Of a DNA stretch of 37,991 nt, positions 1 through 10,800 are shown in pieces. Both the position numbers and the translations under genes were made by a program. The notes below the pieces were generated by a model. It had not been told where the DNA came from and searched no databases. It was given only the letters and a program-made list of their open reading frames with translations. The DNA is taken from assembly GCA_001643675.2 (NCBI GenBank), contig LSRY02000087.1, positions 1 to 37,991 of the forward strand, given 5' to 3'. Within the stretch, counting starts at the first letter, position 1, and every line of letters starts with the position of its first letter. The stretch is from Monocercomonoides exilis. Lineage: Eukaryota > Preaxostyla > Oxymonadida > Polymastigidae.

Positions 1-583
1 TTACAGTATTTTCATTTTATTGTTGATTTCTTTAGGATCGAATTATCACAAAAATTATTGATAAAATTTGCCTTTTCGTTTGATTATTTATAAAATCCCA
101 GTGATTTTCAACAAAATTTTGTTTTTTGGTTTATTTTTTAACTGATTCAGATTTCCCATTTTAAAATATTGCTGAGCTATGCTGAATATTTGCATTCAGT
201 ATTGCATGATTTTTAGAAATAATACTGGAAATTAGTAATTACAGATATTACTTTTTCATCAAATAATATTATCTATGACAAAAATATATTATTTTTGCCT
301 GCATAAATGAAAATTCACAAAACATAATTGTGAACCTAATTTTCTTTCGTTTCAGCTGAGATGAACACTTGTTGTTTTCATATAGGGTGCATATTTTATC
401 TTGACCTCAAAATTTTATCTCAACCCTTTTTTTGAAACTTTCTGAAGCTTTTTCGAGCTTTTAGCAAAGGTTTGAAACAAAAATAAATAAACAAACAATT
501 TTATCATAATTATTTACAACTTTATGTTGTTTAATTTTTTGTAAATTTTTGTGCATATAAATTGTTGTAATTTTTTATTTTAG
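1..583. other. AT-rich intergenic DNA, no gene seen
   Basis: Very AT-rich sequence with stop codons in all frames and no convincing coding stretch. Pyrimidine-rich AG ends resembling intron acceptors occur near 353 and 583, but no matching exon could be built upstream. Confidence 0.5.
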
Positions 584-655
584 CACCCAGATCAAAGACT
601 TGCTGGCCATGAAGCGAATATTTCATACGGAACGTTTAAAGCCACAATATCATAA
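584..655 (+). other. possible terminal exon (23 codons)
   Basis: A short stretch reads HPDQRLAGHEANISYGTFK and four more residues before TAA at 653-655. It is preceded directly by a T-rich tract ending in TAG, like an intron acceptor. Base composition is less AT-rich than its surroundings. I found no matching upstream exon in the window and no family I recognise, so this may be the 3' end of a gene whose body lies outside, or chance. Confidence 0.2.
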
Positions 656-918
656 TTCCACATTCATATATTTTTATTTTAACTAGTTTTTAACATTTTC
701 AATATAATTTTTCACCTTTTTTCTGATTTGACTGTTTTTGCTTAAAACACGTTTTTTAAAAACATGTGTTTGTGTCAAATTTTATGTAAATGAAAAAATA
801 TTCAAAATCTTATTTATCGTTTATTTGCATAAAGCATTGAAATGAAAAGGAACTTTTCAAGAATATTAACTAAAAGCAAGTACATATGATACTTTTGTTA
901 TTCAAATTACCAAACATA

Positions 919-1145
919 TGGGTGATTCGCAAATGTTTTATTTTCAAATTAATCAAAATTTCATATTTTACTCAAAATTTTGTTAACAAATATCAAACTT
1001 CACTTAAATGGAATCTATTTCTTGATAATGCTATTTCAAACATTCTTAAGCAGATTTGTGAGCTGAAACAGAAATGTGAGCAAAATATGAAATTTTTGAT
1101 TAATTTGAAAATTAAACATTTGCGACTTTTCAAAAGAATCACCCA
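919..1145. mobile_element. MITE-like element, TA-flanked, ~55-bp terminal inverted repeats
   Basis: The 227-bp element begins TGGGTGATTC and ends GAATCACCCA, with TA directly outside both ends (917-918 and 1146-1147), as expected for a Tc1/mariner/pogo-type TA target duplication. The two ends are inverted copies for about 55-60 bp, apart from about 11 bases present only in the right copy. The interior is about 110 bp and AT-rich. A 110-codon open frame at 886-1218 crosses the element and is not considered a gene. The right end closely matches the ends of the element at the palindrome axis (19293-19546), including the run TTGAAAAGTCGCAAAT. Confidence 0.75.
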
Positions 1146-1773
1146 TATACTAACAAATAATCATTTTAACATACAAGAATCTTTTTATTTTAATAATGTT
1201 TATTTATCATTTCAATAAATTTCAAAACAAATTCATATGCGTCCTTAAATCGTATTTTTGAAAAATGTGTGAAATGAGAAAAATGATAAAAACAAGTTGA
1301 GAAAGTTTTAAACAACTAAATCATATAAAAATAAAACGATGTATTATGAACTGAAAGCTTAAAACTTCTGAGAATAAGTATTCGATGGAATAGCAGCAAG
1401 TCAATGATCAAAACATAAAATTATTATTATCCTCGATCTTTTTGCAAAACATGAAAAATTGAAAAAAATACAGAATAAGGAAATTTAAACATTTCAAACA
1501 TTTCTGGTAATTTTTATTAATCACAGGCTTGTGTGAAGCTAAAAGCATGACAAAAAGAAAAAGGTCTTGATAAAGTGAAAAGGTCAAGATAAAATCATAG
1601 CCATATATATGTTTTTCCACTTACTTATGAAGGAATGGATTTGATGTTGAAATAATGTTAAAAGCTCTATGAAATCATGCTTTAAAATATAATAAAAAAT
1701 AAAATCTTCATTATTCCAAGTAGCTTGTTCTTCATCACACGCATTTGAATAATTTTTTGTGATTTTAATGAAA
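1146..1773. other. AT-rich DNA, no gene seen
   Basis: No coding signal I trust. Minus-strand open frames here are AT-driven. The part nearest 1773 may be the far 3' portion of the transposon relic that starts near 3327, beyond the microsatellite. Confidence 0.4.
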
Positions 1774-1829
1774 TTTTTCTTTTTTTTTTCTTTTTTCTTT
1801 CTTTCTTTCTTTCTTTCTTTCTTTTTTTT

Positions 1830-1872
<43 letters not shown>
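1774..1872. repeat. compound microsatellite: poly-T / (TTTC)n / (GT)19
   Basis: T-rich sequence leads into about seven TTTC units (about 1794-1821), then a T run, then 19 uninterrupted GT units (1835-1872). Open frames crossing it, giving His-Thr or Lys-rich peptides on minus and Phe/Val-Cys-rich peptides on plus, are translations of the repeat and not genes. The length is prone to sequencing error. Confidence 0.95.
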
Positions 1873-1874
<2 letters not shown>

Positions 1875-1989
1875 GCAATTCATTGTTCCTTTATTTTCTT
1901 TATCCGAATTGTTTCCTTTATTTTTTTCCATTTTTATTTTCTTTTTCAAATTATCATCCCATTCATTTAGCACCTTATCTTCTGTTATT

Positions 1990-3327
1990 TCTTTGCCGTT
2001 GAAGTCAAATCGATTTTTATGAGAAGGAAAAGGATAAGTCGATGATAGAAAAAGCTTCATCAGAACTGGCTTAGACGAGTCTTTCAGCACACTGCTGCAT
2101 TTGGATGCTCGTTTTTTGACAGAATGTGATAACTCGAATGAACTGGTTGATAAAGAGCTTCCACCAGAGCTGTTCTCTTCGCAGCTGAAGACGACGAAAA
2201 AGGTGCTTCGAACTGTGAACTCATCTCAGACTTCAGGACAGCAAACACTCCTCGGTCAAATGGCTGGCGGATGCATGTGCTTTGAGTGACGGTTATCACA
2301 ACATCCACATTTTCTTTTTGAATTCTTGCCAGATTGTTTGATCTGCACGAGAAACGTGTGAGTCGATAAGAAGCAAGCAGTGTGATTCGTCGAGTGATAT
2401 GTGTTGTCTTATTTCTTTGATCAAAGGGAGAAGAATTGAAAGTGCACACTTCCTAAACGTTGAAGATTTCATCCATTTGCATTTGTTCGGTTAAATCTCA
2501 AGATTTGAAGACTGAAGAGGCTTCAAGTCATCAGGAAGTTTGAGACTCGGGCACAGAATCACTGAAGAAAGTGATTGTCCATCAGCTGCAACCGCCGCAA
2601 TCAGTGTAGAATTCGTGATTCTCTCAATAGATTAAGCGAAGCTGGATTTTGAATTTTATAGATGAACAACATTTCGATAGGAGCTATCGGGAACTCTGAG
2701 TGATGACTCGTCCACATTAAATATCAGTGCATTGTTGTTATTTTTTGTTCGATGAAATCCATTGAGAATATCATCCCAGGGCTTTGAAACTTGTTGGCAT
2801 GATACCAAAAGCCTGTTCTCGTCAACAATTTTCGGTTTTGATATCTTCAACTCTGGATGTCGTTTGATGAAATCGTAGGCAACTGACGCAGAAATTTTAA
2901 CATCTGGCTTGTTTTCTGGTTGACAAACATAAACAATGTTTTTGATCCGTTTGATATTAATTAATACATTTCAAAGAATATTTATGCAAACCAGTTCACG
3001 CATTTTCTTGATGGTTAAGCTTGCTCCAGACAGTGATTCAATTTTTGTTTCGTCCAGCACTGTTTGCTCTTTTTCGCCAATTTCCACAGCAGGTCTTCCA
3101 ATTTTTGAAACAAGTCTGCCTTGCCGAACAGCCTTCACAGCACGCTTGATTCGTGTTTTGCTGAATTTTTGCTGTTGTTTGCATCCACCATGCGCACAGC
3201 TCCATCATTAACTATATGCGCCATTCGCTCCAGCGGATTCCGAAATAATTGATATTTGAACGACAGCATCTCCCCGCAGCTTCATCTGACCCGCAGTAGA
3301 TTTCCTTGCAACTTCCTTTTTCATTTT
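1990..3327 (-). pseudogene. degenerate pogo/Tigger-like DDE transposase (DDE_1 type)
   Basis: Reading the minus strand and crossing several frame breaks, the parts appear in the usual order. A helix-turn-helix-like region with KIGRPAVEIGEKEQ lies at about 3138-2971. A segment with ISASVAYDFIKRHPEL is followed by the first catalytic block, ALIFNVDESSLRVPD (about 2920-2656). Then come TLIAAVAADGQSLSSVIL (about 2610), the second acidic block LLLIDSHVSR (about 2370) and the third, IRQPFDRGVFAVLKSEM (about 2250-2200). This order and the QPxDxGVFxxLK motif are hallmarks of pogo/Tigger transposases of the Tc1/mariner superfamily, whose targets are TA. Stops and frameshifts after HTH, after FNVDES and around 2300-2500 indicate a dead copy, though some breaks could be sequencing error. 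The C-terminal part runs on towards 1990 and the microsatellite. Outer element ends were not identified. Confidence 0.8.
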
Positions 3328-3444
3328 TAATTTTTGGGTTATTATCATTGAGCCAGTTAATAAATTTTATTATCGCAAATTTCAATTTTCATTGAAATTT
3401 AATTTTTTATACATTAAATGCATATTTTTTGAATTTCATACATT

Positions 3445-3520
3445 AGAACCAACCTGTAACTGAAAAACTTCAACGGGAGGCTTTAAACCCCTTATTTCCC
3501 TCCCCATAAGAAACAGGTTC
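3445..3520. other. nested stem-loop in a locally GC-rich patch
   Basis: An outer stem pairs AACCTGT (3451-3457) with ACAGGTT (3513-3519). An inner stem pairs GGGAGG (3475-3480) with CCTCCC (3499-3504). An alternative outer pairing is AGAACC with GGTTCT. The patch is more GC-rich than the DNA on either side. It does not match a tRNA. It could be a structured RNA, part of the transposon relic's end, or chance. Confidence 0.25.
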
Positions 3521-3563
3521 TACATTTAAATGTATTTATTCAATTGCTTATATTTTTCAAAAA

Positions 3564-3820
3564 TGAGTGATTATTTTTTGAAATCATATTTTTTCTAACA
3601 AAAATTTCGGTTTGGACACTTAAAAAGAATATTTATAAATGGACCCTGTAAAGTGATAGATTTTTTTAATGATGCAGCTGCAATAATTTCTAGTCAAACC
3701 TTGGCTTTTGAAACGAATAATAAACATTTGATGTTTAATTGACGATTATTCAGCAAATGAAAATGAATTTTCTAAAGAATAATAACACCGAAAAAGTTAT
3801 GATTTAAAAAATAATTACCA
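3564..3820. mobile_element. MITE, diverged copy of the 18101/20469 family
   Basis: A 257-bp segment begins TGAGTGATT and ends AATTACCA, with inverted ends of about 30 bp. It aligns along its length with the 254-259 bp elements inside the palindrome arms, in the same orientation as the right-arm copy. Shared blocks include GAAATCATATTTTTT, a block ending ATAAATGGAC, TTGGCTTTTGA and CCGAAAAAGTTATGATTT. Similarity looks like roughly 70 percent by eye. TA duplication is not preserved. It lies just outside the left palindrome breakpoint. Confidence 0.7.
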
Positions 3821-4282
3821 AAATACCAAAAAACTACGAATTAATCGAAATGTGGGTGGCTTAATAATTGATTTTAAAAAATAGGATCTAATAAAAATAT
3901 GACCGTATTTTTAAATATCACAAAACCTAAATGAACCATTACATTAAATTGAAGTCTTATGCATTGAATTATACATCAAAACAGATTTTGATACAAATAT
4001 AAAATCCTTATCACCTGGACACAATTTTTGTGTTCTCCTTTAAAAATTATCAAAAGGCTTTCATTTCTTATGTTGTGCAAACATATTCATTCTCGTTGAA
4101 TATTCACTTTTGGTTCAATTATCAAAAAGAAAAGCCTTTTTACATTCATTGTTAACCTTTTTTATTTTGAAAATGGGAAAAACAAGGACGTTTGTATTTG
4201 TTGATTATCTTCATTGATAAAATTTCCCCATTTTACCATGAACAGGATATACAATGAACAAAAATACGTCCAATCCATCCAG

Positions 4283-4434
4283 CTGGGGACGAAGAAGACG
4301 AAGAAGAAAAAGACAATGATGACTTTGTTGAGTGTGAAGAAGAAGATGGGGAAGAAGATTACAATGAAAAATGCTTCACATGCTTTCAGAGAATGCGTTA
4401 TTTTCTCAACAAGGAATGTATCAACTATCATTAA
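4283..4434 (+). CDS. putative 3' exon encoding an acidic C-terminal tail (left copy)
   Basis: The frame entered as ct-GGG-GAC reads a strongly acidic stretch (GDEEDEEEKDNDDFVECEEE), then a Cys-containing end (CFTCFQRMRYF...) and TAA at 4432-4434. A possible intron 4194-4282 starts GTATTTG and ends CCATCCAG. In the right arm the acceptor is CATCTAG, so AG is kept although the bases around it changed. All base differences between arms in this neighbourhood (three substitutions and one A) lie at about 4257-4280, inside this putative intron, and the exon itself is identical in both arms. The upstream frame, open back to about 4140, would supply residues ending NGKNKDV. Alternatively, an ATG at 4254 gives a 59-codon frame in the right arm only. 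The family is not recognised and the 5' part is missing, perhaps cut off by the repeat boundary. Confidence 0.4.
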
Positions 4435-4479
4435 TTTAAATTTGATGATCCTTTTTGAATGTTTGATGAAAATATAAAT

Positions 4480-4738
4480 ATTTCACCTGAATAATTGCTT
4501 CTTTTTCCATTTATCACATAATGCAGAATTCTTGCGTTTATCAAAAAATAAGGAATGTTCGAAACATTTTCAGCCTTTATTTCACAATCCGTATTTCATC
4601 TTTATTCCAAAAATATTGAAATATCAAAAATAGTGAAAAATTTTGGTAAATATAATGTGGATCACATCTCATGAAGCAAGAAAGTTTGAAACAAATATTT
4701 TTCACATATCAATATTTAATTGAACATAAAGGAATTTG
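4480..4738. other. non-homologous segment within the left arm
   Basis: Between shared flanks (about ...GATGATCCTTTTTGAATG on the outer side and ATTCAAAAAGAATGGG on the inner side), this segment does not match its mirror position 34070-34360. Both versions are AT-rich and non-coding, and their lengths differ by about 30 bp. Confidence 0.65.
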
Positions 4739-4765
4739 TTTGAAAAAAAAAAGATTCAAAAAGAA

Positions 4766-4783
4766 TGGGTTATCAAAAACCCA
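4766..4783 (+). promoter_or_regulatory. 18-bp hairpin upstream of the giant gene (left)
   Basis: TGGGTT and AACCCA pair around a 6-base loop (ATCAAA), 36 bp before the ATG at 4820. The hairpin is identical in the right arm, next to a neighbouring segment that has been completely replaced. Its outer bases resemble the TGGGTT ends of the local MITEs, so it may be a promoter feature or a MITE footprint. Confidence 0.25.
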
Positions 4784-4819
4784 ATATTGGAAAAACTTTT
4801 ATTTCTGTTTTAAGTTTCC

Positions 4820-7800
4820 ATGCTCGACAAGTGCTTGCTGATATCTGCATTCATTTCCATATCCTTTCAATTAGCCGCCAACACAAGAATTGAATATCTT
4901 TCAAAAAGTGCCAGCAAGAGGGTTGTTTCCTTTGGCCTTGACGAGATGGATAATGGACCGATTTCAGTAGGAAGAAGTGCTCCGTCCATTGCAGTTGATG
5001 AAGATGCAAATTTGAAACACGAAAACGAAATTGCGGAAAAGAACTTCACAAAGCCGGTGTCTTCGACCATCGACACATTCATTGAAATGCACAACAGCAC
5101 TTTTGTGCCTCAAAAGTCACCTTCTTTCCCACAGGAAGACAGTGTCAGATAGTGACATCTTGTTCGTCTCTTTTTCTGAAGCAGGTTTCTATGTCATTTG
5201 GGGCAAAGGCGATTTCCAGATTTTGTGAAGCAGAAGGCGGAAGGATAGAGATCTGCAATTTGAGTTTGCTGTTCCGAACACAAAACCGTTCGATTTCATC
5301 GCTTGTTGAGTGGAAAGAAAGTGCAGAGGGCGAAATTGGCTGTGGCAAAGCCTTTTGTCAGACACTTCGTTTTCGTGCTTGTCGACTCCACCCTTCTTGT
5401 CTGTGTTTGGTTCGCTGTCTCTTTTGCACATGTCGATGGAAAACGTGGTGTTTATGAATGTGTCAACAAACATTGCACACAGCAGCACCACTGCTTTCTC
5501 AGAAGCAAACCATCTCCAGAAATCTCTTGTCTCCAGCATCTTGCTGGTTGACTGTGACCAATCACTGTTGAGTGTTGATGAGAGTGCAACGAGGCTCGCA
5601 AAGTTAGTCGTGTTCAACTCTTCGTTTCTCAGATCGCATGACATTCAAAAGGATCAATGCTTCAACACTTCACTGCCTTCGTTTTCGAGTGGACAAATAG
5701 AGTTCGACAGTTGCAGATTTGAATCATGCACATCAGCGACACGGAATGGAGGCGCACTAAATGTTGGTGGGAGTGCTTCTCTGACACTCAGAAGTTGCAC
5801 TTTCACAAATTGCTCAATAACTTATTGTGGAGAAAATATGCCAAGAGGAGGTGCTGTTTACACATTCACAAGAGCGAATTGCACTGTTTTAAACACTTTG
5901 TTTTATGGGTGCTCATGCAATTGTTCATCAGTTCAACCTTTTGGAGGAGCTTTGGCTGTTTTCAATGCTTTCACATTTTTGAAACAATGCGAGTTCAAAA
6001 ATTGCTTTTCTCGCACATGTGGAGCATTTAACATTGAACAGCATAAAAAATTGGAACTTATTGACTGCTTGTTCGACAAAAATGAAGCAATTGTATCAAG
6101 AGGTTCTTTTCATTTATACAATGGAACATTCAATGATTCTATAACCAACAGTTTGATCAAAGATTCAAAAGTGGAAAACGGTTTTGCCGGAGCACTCAGT
6201 TTTGAGTTTTATACAAATAAAATGATCTTTATAAAATATTGCCTATTTGATAATAACATATCCCCAACAAATGAAGGGAATGATATCCATTTTAGAGCAA
6301 ATAATACAGTTAATGCAACCAAAGAGTGGATAATATATTCATATTCGACATCAAGTCAGACCGGGAGAGTGTATTGCAACGGAGACAAAGCAGGGTGGCT
6401 CCCAGATGTGCCTGCAGTGTACGATCCTCTGAGAGTCGACTCAGCTGGGGAAGCGATGATGCAGGATGCGGGAAGAATGGAGCAGAGTGCAGGACAATCG
6501 CGTTTGCGGTGACACAGTGGGTGAGCCACAGACACACAGGGGTTGTGGTGTGCAGCGAGGTGAGTGTGGAGAAGGCTGCGAGCATCTCCGGGCTGGAGAT
6601 TTGCATAAGCAAAGATGCAACAATGGAACATGGAACGATTCGGTCGGATGTGGAAAGCGGCTCGCTGTTCAGTGTGGGTAGCGGGAAGCTGGAGTTGGAG
6701 GGTGGACAGTGATTCATGATACAGGAAATTCGAGGGGTTCGTCTCTGTTTGCAGTGGATGGGTATGAGGGTTTGGCGCATGTAAAGAATTGCACGATACA
6801 AGCGGACTCTGTGGATTTGTCGTTTCACGAGCCGCTTTTTGTGGCAGGGAGGGGAAAGATTGCTATCGAGGACTGCCAAGTGGAGAATGTGTGTCTGGAA
6901 GGGTGCAGTCTGCTGATGTGGAGTGCTGAAGGAAGTGTTTGTGTTCGAGGCGGGAATATAACTCAGATAACGAGAAGAAATGGAAACGGGGAGTGGCAGA
7001 GAAGGCGTTGGAGGCAGGAGAGATGTTTGAGTTTGGGAATGTGACGATGACCGGGTGCAGGTGCAGTGCGGGGATGGCGGAGCGATTTGGGTGGAGATGG
7101 TTGGAGGAAGCTGTGCGAGAATAGGATCAGAAAGTTCAGTCACAGGGATGAAGCAATGCTGGGCAGAACGGAGTGGGGAAGGAGGTTTTGCTGGAGAGAG
7201 CAGAGGTGGAGGGATATGTTTGGTGCTGAAGGATGGAGGCGAAGACTTCTGTGTGGCTCGCCCGTTGTTTGAGGAGAACAATGCGGATTGGGGGCGAAAT
7301 GTGTTTGTCAAATCTCCGGACCTCAAGAAAAGCACTGTTCAAGCACATTTTCCGTTCTATCCAGAGTATTTCTCGGAGCAAGAGATGCAGGGAGAAGATG
7401 GAAGAACACCGAATATTGGAATCCCGCTGGTGTATTTCCTGCAGCTGCGAGAAGCGCGAGTGAGTGTGGGAGACGGGGAGTGGATGTGAGTGCATGTGGA
7501 TTTGCAAAGTATCAGTGCAAGACGATGGACTATGCATTTGGGCAGCAGGAAGGGATGCATCTGGTGCTGTACAACAAGAGCTACACATGGAGAGAGTGCC
7601 TGGTGCTTGATGGAGCAGAGGGATATGACTTGAGCGGGAAAGAAGGGATGTCGGAGGTGAGGATGGTTGGGAACGAGAGTGGGCTGTACGAGATGGTGAA
7701 GGTGGGGAGCAGTGTGCAGATATCACTTGTGGCATTTGCCTTGGAGCCTGAACTGAAACAGTCGCAGACTTGTGTGTTTGCAGTCGAAGGGAAGGGAATG

Positions 7801-10800
7801 GTGCGCTGACGCTCTCTTCATCGCGGGTGAGCGGCGATGCGGATGTGCTGTCTGTCCCGTTCTGTTTTGTGTGTGTGAGAAAGGGAAGATGCTGATGAGC
7901 AGTGTTGTTGTGGAGCATTTGTGCTTTTGGTGGAGCCGTTTGTGAGGTGCAGCGGAACGGAGTCTGAAACGGTGATGATGCAGGCAACGTTCGCTGACAC
8001 GACAAGCTGGGGAGAAGAAGGGTTGATTGTGCTTCGCGATGGCTCCACGGCAAAAATCAGCAAGAGTGCGTTTGAAAGCAGCAGCGGAAGCAAGCAGCCG
8101 ATGATTGTTGTGAACAAAGCCAGGAAGACCAATGTGAGCGAGACAAGCGTAGACTGCTCTCTTTCTGGTCAAGGAGATGGGTGTTTCCTTCGCGGAACGC
8201 TGGGAGTGGGGTGCGAAATGGTTGTAGATGGAGGAAACATGAGTGGGACATGCCCAAGAGGAAACGGGGGAATGCTGAGACTGGTGCTGGAAGGCGGAAG
8301 CAAGCTGCAGATTGGAAGAAGCATGGAGACGATTGTGAGCAAGTGCAAAGCAGTTTTTGCAGCAGGGAGTGGGGGATATGGAGGAGGGATGTATTTGGAG
8401 ACAAATAGCAGTGACGTGAATATGGGGCTGAATGCAGTGAAGTTTGATGGATGTCAAGCAGACAGGCATGGACACAATCTGTTTTTAACAGCCCCCAACT
8501 TCACAGCTTCTGTGACAAAAGCCACACTCGGATTTGTGGCTGACACCACAAATGAAGAGGAGCTTGAGGGATATGAAGGAGGAAACAGCACATATGCAAT
8601 CCCGTTGGTGCTGTATCTGCGTGACGACCCTGAGCCAGTTATGGTTGGTGGAGATAACAAAAAGATTTCGACAGATGTGGATATGCTGGACACGGGTGCG
8701 AAACGATGGACTTTGTGATGGCTCGGTGGGTGGAGGAAAACGGACTCAACGCATCAATATCAAACACTGTGCCGCTATACTCGGAGGCAAGTCTTGTCAG
8801 CGGAGTATTTGTGCTGAACGGCACATCAGTATATTCTCAAATAGACGTGTTCGAAAATGCTGCAAAGAAACAGGATGGGATGATAGAGACAAGCTGTGCG
8901 ACAACATTTACGGGACTGAAGATTACTGGGCCAGCGAGCTTGAACACGAGGTTTTATCTAATATGCACGAAAAGTGGAGTCTTGACATTGAGCTCGTGCG
9001 CTCTGAGTGTACGCTCGTCACTCACAGCTGCATATTCCATGATCGCCTGCACAGGAGGGCAGACAACGTTGAATGATGTGACCATCAGGAATGCTGTGTG
9101 TGCGTGTGGAGCCATGATTTGGATCACAGGAGAAGGAAGCTGCACCATGGATGAATGCACAATGATGAATGCAAAGGGTTCGGAAGCAACAGATGGATGC
9201 GTTGTCTATGCATCATCTGGCACTCTGGAAATAGGAAACACGACATTTTCAGAGGAAGGGGCAGATGACAGATCAGGCAGCGTGAGGCTGGCAGATAAGC
9301 TGGGAAAGTGGATGGGAGTGAGGAACTGCACGTTCAGAGGCTTGTCAAGGAACGGAGAAAAAGGATGTGTGCTGTTTGGGATGTTGGATGAAGGGATGGT
9401 GCTTGAGCTGAACGATGTGAACATGGAGAACTGCACTGTGAGTGGAGGAAGCGGAGGAGGATGCTTTGTGGAGTTGTCGAAGACAGCAAGACTTCGTGTC
9501 GGAGAGAGTGGGAATAGAATGCTGGCTGAAGGATGCCGAGCGCTGGCTGGCGAATGTGGCGGATTGAAGGGATTTGGAGGAGGAATGCTGGTGAAGTGCA
9601 TTGAAGAGGCAAGTGATATGATAATTGCGGGGGTGAAATTTGGAGAAGGGGAAAAAGCGAACATGGCTGACAAGGGAGGAAACAATGTGTTTGTTTCGTG
9701 TGTGAATTTATCAATGGTGGTGAATGAAGGCTCGTTCAACTTTGACTTTATGAAGAAAGTTGAAGAGTCGCCCAGGCTGTGGGATTTGATGGGGATGGAA
9801 AATGGAGCAAGAGAGAATCCGATTCCGCTTGTTGTGTTCTTTCGAGAAAGCGCAGGGAATGTGTTTGTTGGAGACAAAGGGTGCGATTATGTATTATGCG
9901 GGTTTGAGGATTATCCGTGCAGAGGAATTGTGCATGCTGCAGCACTGCGAAAAGGATCGGAAAACGTGGTGGTTACGCTTCTTGCAGACTTTGGGTTTTG
10001 CGATTCCATAATTCTGGATGCTCAAGAAATGACCATCAACACCCAAGGCAACAGCCACGAAAGAATGGTCCATGGAGAAGGAGAAGGAGAATCCGACTGG
10101 TTGATAGAGACCAAAAAGAACATCACTTTTGAAGATGTCTCATTTGGGATGCCGCCTTCATTTAACTACCAACGTGAAAGCTTTCTGAGGTGCAGCAAAG
10201 ACAAACTGGAGCTCAGAAGGTGTTTGGCGAAGGTTGAGGCAGACTCAAGGAGGATTGATTATTCATTTGTTAGTGTGGAAGGAGGGATGCTTGTGATGGA
10301 TGATTTTTCAGCGATGGAGTTGTGTGCTGTGCAACATGGGCTTGTGGATGGAAGAGGGCTGGACTCAAAAGTGGAGCTAAGTGGGGTGAAGTTTGAGGGT
10401 ATTTCTGTGGAAGGAGAAAGAGGAGTTGTGTGTGGGCAAAGCTGTGGATTGCTCAGCATGAATGATTCTTGGATGAATTCGTCTGCTCTTGGAGACAGCT
10501 GCTTGGTGTGGTTTTGCGGGTGCGCATCCGTTAACATGAAAGGGCTGAGCATCTGGAACGTGTCGAGAACAGCAGGGAGTGGAGGGGCATTCAGTGGAGA
10601 AATAGGAGAAGGGTGCAAGTGCGAGATCCGAGGGAGCACATTTGGCAATGTGAGTTGTGGGGAGCATGCTGGAAGGGGAGGGTGCGGAGCTGTGGAGGTG
10701 ATGAGAAATGGGAAGCTGATTATTGAGGGGTGCGTTTTTGAAAAGAATGGGGTGGATGAAGAAGCAGGGGTTTGGGGGAGGGTTGTTTGCTCGGTTTGTG

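Noticed and set aside
886-1218. 110-codon plus-strand open frame
   Set aside because: It covers the whole MITE at 919-1145, including both inverted ends. The peptide is Phe/Ile/Asn/Lys-rich, as expected from random AT-rich DNA.
1584-2090. 168-codon minus-strand frame with His-Thr and Lys-rich repeats
   Set aside because: The repeats are translated microsatellite. Only its N-terminal part, continuing the transposase relic, has meaning.
5310-6512. ATG at 5310 as the start of a separate 400-codon gene
   Set aside because: The sequence upstream continues the same beta-helix pattern back to a signal peptide at 4820, so this ATG is internal and only follows a frame break.
6310-7335. 341-codon minus-strand open frame, Ser/Pro/Thr-rich, and similar long ones at 7136-8053 and 9206-9877 with their right-arm mirrors
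   Set aside because: They are antisense to the giant gene. The Ser/Pro-rich composition is what the complement of G-rich Gly/Glu/Cys coding sequence yields, and they share no start, domain or neighbour logic.
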